A stretch of 64,000 nucleotides of DNA from Sipunculus nudus (taxonomy: Eukaryota > Annelida > Sipuncula > Golfingiida > Sipunculidae). The notes under the pieces were generated by a model. That model was not told where the DNA came from and did no database searches. It saw nothing but the letters and a program-made list of their open reading frames with translations. Shown piece after piece: positions 35,672-45,757 of this stretch. Every line of letters starts with the position of its first letter. Positions within the stretch are counted from its first letter, which is position 1. The stretch is from the NCBI GenBank assembly GCA_026874595.1, contig CM049312.1, positions 28,983,456-29,047,455 of the forward strand. Reading direction: 5' to 3'. The position numbers and the translations under genes were made by a program.

Positions 35672-38600
35672 GTAAGTCTAGTTTCAGACAGTGATAAAAG
35701 ATACAGAATATTAATGCTTAAATGCAGAGGTAAACTTCTTTTAAACATCCTTCAACACTTTTTCAGACCACATGGATATGTTAGCATATACACGCTCATA
35801 GCAGGACGAGTCTCAGAAATGTCCCTCCAGTCTTAGTTTTACCTTAAAATACGTGTTACCACTTGATACGTTAATATGAAGATAAAAACAACTAAATTCA
35901 AGTTTATATAAAACTTACAGATTATATAAAACCTTAAATTTGAAAATTGAAACTCCAAATGAAACACGTCAGGAGGGTTTCACCCATAAGTTTATATGAT
36001 GCCCATGTTATTCTATAGCTGTTTCAGGTATGCTTGAATTAGTGATTCTTTAGACAGATGTCTATAATTCGTGAAATGGCTTTAAAGTCTCGATCAAACC
36101 AACCTGTATAAAAAAGCCAAGGAGGTATATATAATACAGTTTACGATGCAGTTGCAGCTCAGGGAAGCAAAATGGGATGTGGTGGACTCCCAGGATTAAC
36201 AAGGATGGCATGTTTAGCCGCACAAAGGGGAGGAGGTAAAATTTTATTTGCAAATTTTAATAATTTACTTAGGATAGATTAAGACAATTAGACTTGAAGT
36301 CCTTACTGAATGCTTCTCAATAAAACATAATGCATATAGTTAATATTGCTGATTTCAATACCCAATTCAAACTGGATAAGATTACCCTATATTTTAAAAG
36401 CCTGTTTAAAGATAAATGTTTTCCGTCGTCCTGAAAGGCGGGAACAAAGCAACGTTCCTACTTCTGGTGGGAAAATCTTCAAGAGGCAGGGGTCATAGCA
36501 TTTCAAATACCTGATCGGAGAGTTAGCGTCTCACATGCAGCTATAATCAACACTTTGAGGCTAAGATTTTTTTTGGCTGATATCGAACATTTATTATTTC
36601 TCTTAGAATTGAAATAAACTAAAAAGTGAAAAGATAATTAACTAAAAGCTATAATAAACTACGGTAGAGCCATAATTATATTATTTATTGTTTTTTATGC
36701 AAATTTTTCATTACCATGCCGACTAAATCTCCTCATTCTTTCTGAATCACCCAGTCATAAATTAGACATGCAGATAACTACATAAATTCTCATTATTACT
36801 TGTGGAAGGTATTTAAAAAGATCGACTCACGAATAATATAATAGTCAACGTCTGAATCAACCTCAAAGAAGTCTCGAAAATCAAATTTTCTCCATTTTGA
36901 CACCATTCTATTAAATAACATACTTTGTTTCAGTCATGCATATTCATTAATAGGTGTAGCTTAAAGCTGGAGGAGGTCACGAATAAAAATACAGGAGCAA
37001 CTTAATTTTCTTCTTTCTTTATTTAATGAAGGGACGGACTATGGTTTTCATGTACTGTGAATCGATTTTCTTTTACAGGCATCCAGCTGCATAAGAGATC
37101 TGTGGATGTACAAGAGATTGGTAGGTAAACTGTTTTCTAAAAAGATAATATGCGATGACTGAAAAAAAATGACCGATGGAAGATTATTAATAGATTATTT
37201 TATGTAACGTCCATATTAGCGTGAAACATTTTGTGCATAGTTATACTAGAAATATTGACCGGATTCAGATTCATTCTAACTTGTACATCACGCGTAAAGG
37301 TCAAGGTAAGAGGCGGTTGCTGACACTAATTCGTTGTACAAATTAAAGTGTAAACGCTGTTTGCTGTTTTGGGCCCCATATTTCTGAAATCTCTTACAGA
37401 AACAGAATATTTTATTTGGATAGTATGACTACTTTGCACCATGCACAAAATGCAATCAATTCAATCGATACAATGGATTAACATGCACACTGCTAATTAT
37501 TATCATACTATATAGACTGTTTCAATAGAAGGAGACTATTAAAATTTTGCGATTATTCTCTTAAACTTAAACGTGATCATACAAGTTGACATTAAAGCTG
37601 GAGCAGATCACGAATCCAGAAGCAACATCGTTTTCTTCTTTCTCTTTTTAATGAAAGGACGGGCTACTATTTCATGTACTGTGCATCAACCTCCTTTTAC
37701 AGGCATCCGGCTTCAGAAGAGATCTGTGGATGGACAACAGATTGGTAGGTTATCTGTTCTCAAAAAAAAAAAAGAAACAGAACGTCCACCATCTCAGAAG
37801 TATTATTGGTACAACCATTACAATTCTCATCAATGGTAGGAATCGGCTGTAAAATAATATGCGATGACTGAAAAATAAAAAAATAAGACCGATGGCATAT
37901 TATTAATAGGTTATTTTAAGTAACGTCCATATTATCGTGAAATATGTTTTACATAATTATACCTTAAATATTGACCGGATTCAGATTCGTTCTAACTTGT
38001 ACATCACGCAGAAAGGTCAAGGTAAGGGGTGGTTGTTGACACTTATTCGTTGTACAATTAAGTTTGAGTTTTGATGCTGTTTGCTGTTTTGGGCCCCATC
38101 TTTCTTAAATCTCTCACAGAAACAAATTTTTTATTTGGATAGTATGACTTCTTTGGATGTGCATACATATTCTTTTGTGATTGATCATTCAAAAATTCAA
38201 TTAATTCAATCGATAAAATTAACGGGCACACTGCTAATTATTATCATACTATAGACTGTTCAAACAAGAGGAGACTATTAAAATATGGCGATTATTCTGT
38301 TAAACTTAATCGTGGTCATACAAATATAATTTTTCTTTCATGTATCTGACATGACATAAGTATTATGATTTACATAAGTCAATTTATTATAAATGTTCTG
38401 TATATATGAAAATAAAATCTAAATGATATGTTAATACATGTATTTTCATGTAACAAAAATATTTGACATTTTAAAATGACTAATTAGGCTTCCCATATTT
38501 ATCACTCATCTATAACGGAAACAGGTTAATGCCGACACTGAAAGTGTGTTGTTGTTTAGGTCTATAATGTTAGTAAATTTATATATATTTATATATATAT

Positions 38601-38677
38601 ACAGGAATATATATATTAACTTTTTTCTTGTAACATTTATATTACCAATTGATTTGTCTTATTTAACAGGAAAATAG
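35617..38677 (+). CDS. Secreted peptide precursor, five exons, unknown family
   Basis: Exons: 35617-35671, 36140-36235, 37079-37120, 37703-37744, 38670-38677. All junctions are phase 1 and the sum is 80 codons plus TAG. Exon 1 is a signal peptide (MQKFF then TFLLIVGILSF, hydrophobic). Exon 2 (96 nt) encodes an Ala/Gly-rich segment with just two cysteines, as CGGLPGLTRMAC, so one disulfide is possible. Exons 3 and 4 (42 nt each) are a tandem duplicate, IQLHKRSVDVQEI and IRLQKRSVDGQQI, each with a Lys-Arg convertase site. Exon 5 adds only Gly-Lys and the stop, a possible C-terminal amidation signal. Donors are GTAAGT, GTAAAA (weak), GTAGGT, GTAGGT; acceptors are pyrimidine-rich except exon 2. 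An upstream TATA box and a downstream AATAAA fit. The role (hormone-like, defence or other secreted peptide) cannot be told from sequence; I do not recognise the family. Confidence 0.7.
36140..36235 (+). CDS. Exon 2 of the secreted-peptide gene (two-cysteine segment)
   Basis: Acceptor ATAATACAG, donor GAG|GTAAAA. 96 nt, phase 1-1. Encodes VYDAVAAQGSK and then the Cys-10 residues-Cys segment and AAQRGGG. The donor is weaker than the others. Confidence 0.6.
37079..37120 (+). CDS. Exon 3 of the secreted-peptide gene (KR module 1)
   Basis: Acceptor TTTTCTTTTACAG, donor ATTG|GTAGGT. 42 nt, phase 1-1, so it can be skipped or repeated without breaking the frame. Confidence 0.7.
37703..37744 (+). 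CDS. Exon 4 of the secreted-peptide gene (KR module 2)
   Basis: Acceptor CTCCTTTTACAG, donor ATTG|GTAGGT. Same length and phase as exon 3 with several codon changes, mostly substitutions at Gln/His/Arg, Val/Gly and Glu/Gln positions; Lys-Arg-Ser-Val-Asp is unchanged. Confidence 0.7.
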
Positions 38678-39006
38678 AAGATTTATGACACATATTTAAA
38701 GGAAGGATCCAGAAAAGTCCAGTTCTGACCTCACTACTGTTCAATTCCCTTCGATCTGTAAAGAAAAATCATAAAGAAACGTAATTTTATATACGTTCAT
38801 ATTATTTTCTTCACAAGCACACATATTTGAACTGTCCAGCAACAGAAGTATGAGATGAAGCAACTACGATATATCTGCGAGCAGATTAGTGAGCTCTCAA
38901 GACGATTTTACAGTAATTTCTTTTTTTTATGATTGGTTTACTTAACAAATCGATTCTACATTTGGATCCAGATGACAGAGTCACTATGCAATTTGTTGTT
39001 TTCACT

Positions 39007-39012
39007 AATAAA
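39007..39012 (+). terminator. Polyadenylation signal
   Basis: AATAAA about 330 nt after the stop codon of the peptide gene. Confidence 0.45.
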
Positions 39013-39274
39013 GGGAGTTTTCTGTGCGAATCTGTTTTCACGATCAAATGTGCTGGTTTAGATCATGGGGCATCTTGACGACAGACTAGCAGGCTGGTAA
39101 ATCTTAATTTGTATTTATTAATATGATACTCAAAACATTTTTTTGTATCACTAGCACATGTAAGTATTTGTATTTGCATAGTTATAATATAGTACTGCTG
39201 CAAGAAACTTATACGAATTGTGCATTTTATGTTAAAAGCATAAAATTTTTACGAATTAGAGGAAAGAGTGAAAC

Positions 39275-39880
39275 CCCGGGCTGCGGACACCCACCACGTG
39301 CGGACACCCCGCGTAAAGTGTAAGTCTCATAGAGGACCCGGCAGTGCCACGGTTAGGTCCGGGGTGATCCGGGGTGTAAGCCGTGGCGCTGCCGGGATGG
39401 TCCGGAATGGTCCTGGACGGTCCGGGAGGGCGAGCCGGCAGTTTGTAGATGTCAAAAACTGCCGGGGCGATTCGTGGTGATCCGTGGCGGAATGTAACCC
39501 GTGGTGATCCGCGGCTCACCCGTAGCTCTGACGGGGCTATGCCCTTGGTGTCCGTACCACTTCCGTGGACGTCCGGGGCACTGCCGTGACAGTCCTTGGA
39601 GGTCCTGGACGATGAAAACCACCCGAACTGTACCCCGGCAGAACGACTGACCAACACGGCAGAGCCAAGCCTCTATCCGGGGCTCTGTCGGGACGGTCCG
39701 GGGCTATGTCGGGACGATTCGGGATAATCCGGGGTGCTGCGGTGGTGGTACGGGGCTATCTGTGGCTGTGCCGGGGTTATTTCCAGTGCAACCGGGGTGC
39801 TACCGGGATGGTGCTTGGCGCTGCCGGGACGATCCGGGGCTCTACCGTAGTGCTGCTCGGTGAAAGGCGATTTCTACCAA
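39275..39880 (+). repeat. GC-rich degenerate minisatellite
   Basis: A sharp GC-rich island made of variants of TGCCGGGACGGTCCGGGGC and GTGATCCGGGGTG, unit about 15-18 nt, strongly diverged, with a less repetitive centre (about 39540-39660). Open frames on both strands are consequences of the repeat (Pro/Gly/Arg-rich), so no protein is called. Confidence 0.75.
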
Positions 39881-41887
39881 TGGTGATCCATGGTAATATT
39901 TGCCTTTCCGTAGTACTGCCTGCTTCAGTGGGACTGTAGCTTAACGGACAGTGTCTGGTACGACGAAACGTTTTACTACTTTAAAAACCGCTCTTGGGCG
40001 GACCAACAGTTAACGGAAAACCAAACGGCCGCCTTTACCCCTGTCAGGAAAAAACATTGTTATAACTGCAAATATATTTTGTTTCTAGTACGCTTCTCAT
40101 CACTTGAAATGTCTCATTATTTAGGTGGGTAGCTATTGCAACAAAACGACATTTTCATTATTTTCCAACAGAGCAATGTATTCATGAGTTATTTTGGCAG
40201 AGATATTTTAACACCTACTTCGATGTAATTGATACACGAACTCTTGGTGACATGCATAACCTCTGAGTCTTGTCATGCGTCACACGGTCAGGGTTCATGA
40301 CCCTTCGTCAAGCCAGGTACTCAGTTGGGCTTGATATCAAAGCCGTAAATTATGCAACTGTTTAGTAAATAATGCGGTCAGTCATTGCCCAGAATGATGA
40401 AATCATCATATTTTGGCAATAACGCATGTGTCAGCCCCTTCAAATAAAATTTTAACCTAACATAAAGGGGCATAATCAGTAGCATTATTATGCCTACTCT
40501 TCCACATTATCAGTTTTACTTTATACAAAAGTTTACCAGCATAAACTCCCCAGCACACAGTCCAAGTACCTCGCATACGGCGGTTAAGCACCTTGTTATT
40601 ACTCTGCGTGTTGGTAAACACAGTCCACGTGTGTTTGTTTAACAAAACAACCCCATCCGATTATGAGCCGCAACAAGCGTCGTTTCAGCAAGCAGGAACA
40701 TGTATTCAATTTTTCTTGCCAAATCAGACAGGGTATCTCCAGATTGACATGTGTTGTAGCCCGGCGATGCACGCGTGGTGTTTATGTTTACATCTGTGAT
40801 CGCACCCGGTCCACTCTTTTAACACTTGTTTACAGGAGCAAGCAAACGGTTTCGGACAATAGCTTGGCAGGTACCAATTCATTTTAAAGCGAAAAAGATA
40901 TTTTTCATGTTAGTTTAACATGCTTTATAGGTGATTAGGCCCTTTCAATTAATGGACGGTAATGTAGCCCATCGGCCGGACACGAGTCAGCCATCGATGG
41001 TATAACATAGGGCTCACAGAGTCACAGGCTCGCCTTCGAGAGAGTGCTCAAAATCAGGCGTTTTTGTCCAAGCCCTTGAATTTTAAGCTAGAATGTTCTG
41101 TGTGACTGCCTTGGTGCTTAGAATCATGTTGTGTGCCAGTAGCTTACTGAATATAAGTCACAGTGACCTAATTTTATGTTTCCTCCCTGTATTTTAAATT
41201 AAATGTTTCTAGTCCTAAAATATACAATTTGCACCCCATCTGACTGTCGGGGGGCTCAAAATCATATTTGACCTAATTTCAAGTCTACAAGGAGATTTGC
41301 CTCGAACCACCCTGGATGTTGCATTAGCGAATTAAAAGCCTGGCACATATGATTTGTGCCCATCTGACATTCACGGTGTTCACATCTTTTTTATCTATAG
41401 GTCGCAGAATATAGGTCACAGTGACATTTGCCCAGAACATCCCATAATGTTACGTCTTCAACGTTGATGTCCCTTTTGTTTTGTTTCGTCCGAAGTTTTA
41501 TGATTGTGGCCGTTTTCTTGAATGGTTTTTGTTGTTTTCGTATTGTAGTCATGCTTCACATGAAGAATGACCACGAATTATGAGGACTTTTGCAAGATTT
41601 GCTAAGAAACTTCTTATGTATGTACTTCTTGTGTATGGACTTCTTTACGACCTGTGACGAAAAAAACTTAATTTCTGAACATTTAAAAGGTAGCGCCACG
41701 AATTCTAAGTGCTCAAGACATTGCTACGAATATTGCCGAATGATCAAGACATCATCTACGACACCCCCAAGACTTTCCAACGTATTATCATGGGGTCAGT
41801 TTGTGGTGATTCTGGGCCAAATTTGTGGAAGTGGGAAGGGTGCTTTACGGTTAATTTGTGCCCTGTTAACGGATGGACAGCCGGCCG
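39881..41887. other. Unassigned
   Basis: No exon with defensible splice sites and start. A decayed transposon 3' end lies at 41870-41905 (GGATGGACAGCCGG, then GTAAGTCATCTGAGCTAAAA), of the same type as the family D/E hairpins. Confidence 0.4.
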
Positions 41888-42143
41888 GACTGTAAGTCAT
41901 CTGAGCTAAAACTGAACTGCATGCCGCCATTCCCATGTTATCAACCTTTATTAAGACTAAGGTTACTTTAGTACATCCCTTGTTTTTGATCAGTTGTGTT
42001 AACAAAAAATGGTTCTTTGTTAAGGGTGGGTACGCCAAGTTCGCATGAATTTTTATAAGGTCACTCCATCTCTTTCTTGTTTGTTTGAGTTGGGCCTTCA
42101 GCTTAGTAAATCTCACTACTCCTAGGCGGTACAAAGAATAAAC

Positions 42144-42198
42144 ATGGAAAAGCCCTTGGCAGTTCATCTTATTGTTAGAATCCTGAATTTCTTCCAAG
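42144..42198 (+). pseudogene. Paralogous first exon, copy b
   Basis: ATG followed by 17 codons and one base, then GTAAAT. Same 55-nt length and phase 1 as exon 1 of the peptide gene, with LIVRILNFF against LIVGILSFS; similarity continues into the intron (GTAAATCCAATTATAGACACTGATAG against GTAAGTCTAGTTTCAGACAGTGATA, in parts). The hydrophobic stretch is weakened (EKPLAVH, an Arg inside), so secretion may be lost. No following exons were found, so I call it a partial copy. Confidence 0.5.
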
Positions 42199-42576
42199 GT
42201 AAATCCAATTATAGACACTGATAGTGAATAAAATATCGGCTTTTATTCAAAGAAGAAGCAAAAAAATGTTATATTTATTTTACACAATCATTTGACTGTA
42301 AGTCATATGAGCTAAAACTGAACTGCATGCCGCCATTTCCATGTTCCCAATATTTACTAAGACTAAACTTACTTTAGTCCATCCCTTGTTTTTGATGAGT
42401 GGTGTTAACAAAAAATGGTTCTTTTTTAAGGGTGGGTACGCCAAGTTAGCATGAATTTTTATTCACTTCATCTCTTTCTAGTTTGTTTGAGTAGGGCCTT
42501 ATATACGCAAATATACTTTACTTGCCCTCTTCAGCTTAGTAAATCTCTCTGCTCGTAGGCGGTACAAAGAATAAAC

Positions 42577-42631
42577 ATGGAAAAGCCCTTGGCAATTCAT
42601 CTTATTGTTAGAATCCTGAATTTTATCCAAG
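42577..42631 (+). pseudogene. Paralogous first exon, copy c
   Basis: Nearly identical to copy b (one Val to Ile change, end NFIQ instead of NFFQ); donor GTAAAT, phase 1. No downstream exon could be assigned; the open acceptor at 43267 leads into a repeat. Confidence 0.5.
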
Positions 42632-42720
42632 GTAAATTCAGTTATAGACACTGATAGTGAATGAAAGATCGGCTATTAAATAACGAAGAAGCAAAAAATG
42701 TTATATTTATTTTACACAAT

Positions 42721-45700
42721 CATTTTTTACCCATCAAAATGTTTATTTATCCATTAAGTACTTCAGCGAGACCCCAAAATTTGGATTATCGGTACCATTT
42801 TGGTGACAAATTTTCACCATGTGTGCTTGATAGGTATATATGTGTAGGTAATAAAAATGCGTGATAGCAGTATGAAAGTGGTAACTTTCAGTGAATGAAT
42901 GGATTTTTTATGTCGGGTGACGTATATATTTTTTTCATTTCAAGGACACCGACTTCAGAGTGGTTATAAGCCCCATAATACTTAATATGCAAAACATATT
43001 CAGTCAAATTTGGTGTCAAATTATAGCTTAAACCATACGCTTCAGTATGACACGCTATTTATGACCACTGGGTGTATCCTGCTTAAGTAATACATTCTTA
43101 TGGTTACACTCACCCCTAAGAAAAATTACAAAGGAGTGGTTATATAAATTTACTTTATACAACTTTATATGCCAAACTTATATCCAGCAAAATAATCTTT
43201 TATATGATGTATTATTTATGATCAATAGGGGTATGCACCTAGAGTAATACTTTCTTATGCCTTTACAGAGGAAGATCCAGGATTTAAGAAAAGAGGGTTC
43301 TACGCCAGGACTAATGGCAAAACCTATAAAAAAAGGTCCCCAGGTCCGGAAAGGAGAGGGGGTGTTCCTGGACACAAAACTTAGTCTGAACCCCTTGAAA
43401 AGGGTTTTCGACTGGAAAGGGGGGTCCGGACCTCCTGGACAACCCCCCAATCCCTCTTCTGTCTCACTAAGAAAAATACTCCATAAATAGAATACGTCAA
43501 CAGTTATAACATTATGTAGGCAACCGGATACAGGAGGAAATGCCGCAACTGTCAGCTCTAATTTCTGTGTTAATATTGATCATGGGACTGTTTTTTTTAA
43601 GCTATAGGCTGTCCTAACTTGTGCATGCAAAAAAAGTATAACTCCTTTCATTCCATGGCTTATTCATTGGAGATGACCAAAAGATGGCTAAATAAGCATG
43701 TGGTGTGCTGAATTATTATAAGATTTGTCTTTACTTTATTTAAACTTTGCTGATCACAAGTGTTTGTATTCATACTGTTATTTCAAGCCTGGCTCTCTTG
43801 CTAAATCAAGTCATGAAAGTTAGCACTTGCATGGAATTAAAATAGAAATCACCAGAAGAATGATAAAATATAAATTCCATTGATATTATAATTGTTCGGC
43901 CAGTACAACAGTCAGTGATTAACATGATCTCCCTCAAACCCGGGGAATGACAGGGACACAGTTGCTTTGGCCGTTTAGTGGAAAATCGCATTTTAAAGAT
44001 TAAAACAAAATGATCTTAATGGCACTCTATGGTGCAAGTACGTTGCCCAAGGCTAACCATGTATGACTTCCAATCCGGCAAATAGTTGATACTGGACTGC
44101 CAGGGTTTGTATGGGACATAATCCCTGTACTCCTGAGTCATAGCAGGTTAGAATTAAATTAGATATGTTCAACAACTGATTTTATTAATTTGGGCTTATC
44201 ACTATCATTTACTAGACTGTGTATTAACATTAAACCGAAGCAAAATGTTGTAGATACATTTACTGCTCTTGCCTTGTTTCATATGTTAATTTTGTTGGAA
44301 ATGTTTGCATGGAAATATTTCTGCATACAACATAGCCCTCTCTCAGCCAAAGGCTCTTTTATATTTCGTGAAAAAAAGCGAATTTGGGCAGAAGGGCAGA
44401 TACGGCGGCCTAGTTTGTATGATATCACAAGTAACTTAGGCACCAATAAAACAAAAACTTACAAATAAAAATAAACTGCTTAAAATGACTTGTCGCCCTT
44501 TTTCTTTTTTTCGACCGGAGCCACGAAAAAAAACCCATATATTTAAACAACTAGCCGAGTACCCGTGCCTGCATGCATGTCATATGTGACATTCAGCTTA
44601 CAACATCCGAGTTTTAGTCTATATATCGGCCCCCGATAGCAGCCACTAGGAATATTTGGGAGGATTAACCAATCAGGTTTCGATAATTGCATGGGTATGC
44701 GACACAAAAGTACTCAAAAACATCAACAAGGCATTAAATGTTTCTGCGGACAGTTGGTGGCAATCGGACATGTCTCGGCTAACTTTAGCACGGAATAACA
44801 CCTTTCTGTGACCACGCCCAAATCCTCCAATTGTAGTTGGGTTCCACACATGTTGGTCATCAGAAATACATCTTGTGTGTGTTTTTTTTAATAAATTAGC
44901 TTTAATTATACAAATTGTTATGATACAGGGTTAGGAAAAGTATTCATATCTATGGAATTTGGAAAGCTATATACATGAATAACACATCAGATGAAAGCTA
45001 TAAATGTTTACTATCAACTGACATGAAACTTGTTTTAAAACAGAGTTTATAAAAGATGTTATAACTTAATAATATATATATAACAGTATGTATCGCAAAA
45101 TTTCGGTACAAGTACATTTCAAAACAGGCTGATTTTTTTACAGAAAGCTACCACTTTCATACTGCTATCAGGCATTTTTATTATCTACACACATAACCCT
45201 TTAAAAAAACATTGATAGCAGTTGTCACCTGTTTGTACCGGTGAACCCTCTGGCTGATGTACTAATTACCGTATAACGGACAAAGTGGCTTTACCGCGTT
45301 TCTTTTTCCTATGACACTCTTTTTTTATGATAGTTCCTGAAAAAGGCAAATGTATATTGTTGAGAGAAAATTTCTTTTTACATTGAACTTTCTTTTTGAA
45401 AACAGAAATATGCTGTGTGCCCATGTAGTCAATTAAATTATACATTTATACATTGTCTTATACATGTCTGAAAAGCAGGCCTGCAAAAAATTAAACATAT
45501 CATCGGTACAGCAAAGTATAATCGCTAATTCTTCACACGTAGCAGGATAGGAACCGAGGCGTGACACGAATTCCCCCGAACCGCTGTTGCAGCCCTTGGT
45601 GGATTAGACTGTTAAATCCTTTTTCATTACATGATAAGAACCCGTGTAATTTCGCTTCTGCATTTTATATAGTACATTCCTGTGCTGTATATCAAGAAAA

Positions 45701-45738
45701 TTGGAAGGTCCCACGTTGAGGTAGCAAAAGCCACAAGT
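42721..45738. other. Mostly unassigned; contains a dispersed repeat and inverted copies
   Basis: 43268-43480 is a dispersed repeat (GGAAGATCCAGGATTTAAGAAA ... GGGGTCCGGACCTCC), related to the 49500-49570 block TAAATCCTGGATCCGTC. About 50 bp at 42840-42893 reappears inverted at about 45150-45215 (ACCACTTTCATACTGCTATCA). GTGACACGAATTCCCCCG at 45561 resembles the family C left end. No gene is supported. Confidence 0.4.
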
Positions 45739-45757
45739 ATGGAAGGATATTTAAGAG
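45739..45757 (+). CDS. Possible alternative first exon (i)
   Basis: ATG, five codons and one base, then GTAATA, phase 1. TTTTATATAG about 70 bp upstream could be a TATA box. Short and therefore weak; of interest only because phase and opening residues (Met-Glu-Gly) match the candidate at 47143. Confidence 0.2.

Larger units (their letters stand above)
36957..38335 (+). repeat. Tandem genomic duplication that made exons 3 and 4
   Basis: Unit 1 (about 36957-37586) and unit 2 (about 37587-38335) match before the exon ('TAAAGCTGGAG', 'TTTTCTTCTTTCT', 'TTTAATGAA'), through it, and far into the following intron ('ATATGCGATGACTGAAAA', 'TATTGACCGGATTCAGATTC', 'TTGTACATCACGC', 'TTTGCTGTTTTGGGCCCCAT'). 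Unit 2 has an extra ~85 bp right after the donor, and a further length difference later. Confidence 0.85.
41888..42720 (+). repeat. Tandem duplication carrying two copies of a signal-peptide-type exon
   Basis: Two units of about 410-430 bp, both starting GACTGTAAGTCAT(C/A)TGAGCTAAAA and running through 'GGGTGGGTACGCCAAGTT', 'GGCGGTACAAAGAATAAAC' and the ATG exon. The second has about 30 bp more before the exon. Confidence 0.85.

Noticed and set aside
39256-39657. 133-codon minus-strand Pro/Gly/Arg-rich frame resembling a collagen-like or antimicrobial protein
   Set aside because: It is entirely inside the degenerate GC minisatellite, the other strand is also open, and there is no splice or start context.
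43268-43400. An in-phase exon (EEDPGFKKRGFYARTNGK...) that could join the signal-peptide copies at 42144/42577 to give a cationic peptide
   Set aside because: The DNA belongs to a dispersed repeat beginning GGATCCAGGATTT-like, also seen near 49550, so the basic peptide is most likely a translated transposon. It would need transcript evidence.
44190-44468. 92-codon plus-strand frame with a hydrophobic segment
   Set aside because: No start context, splice sites or conservation evidence; compatible with chance in AT-rich DNA.
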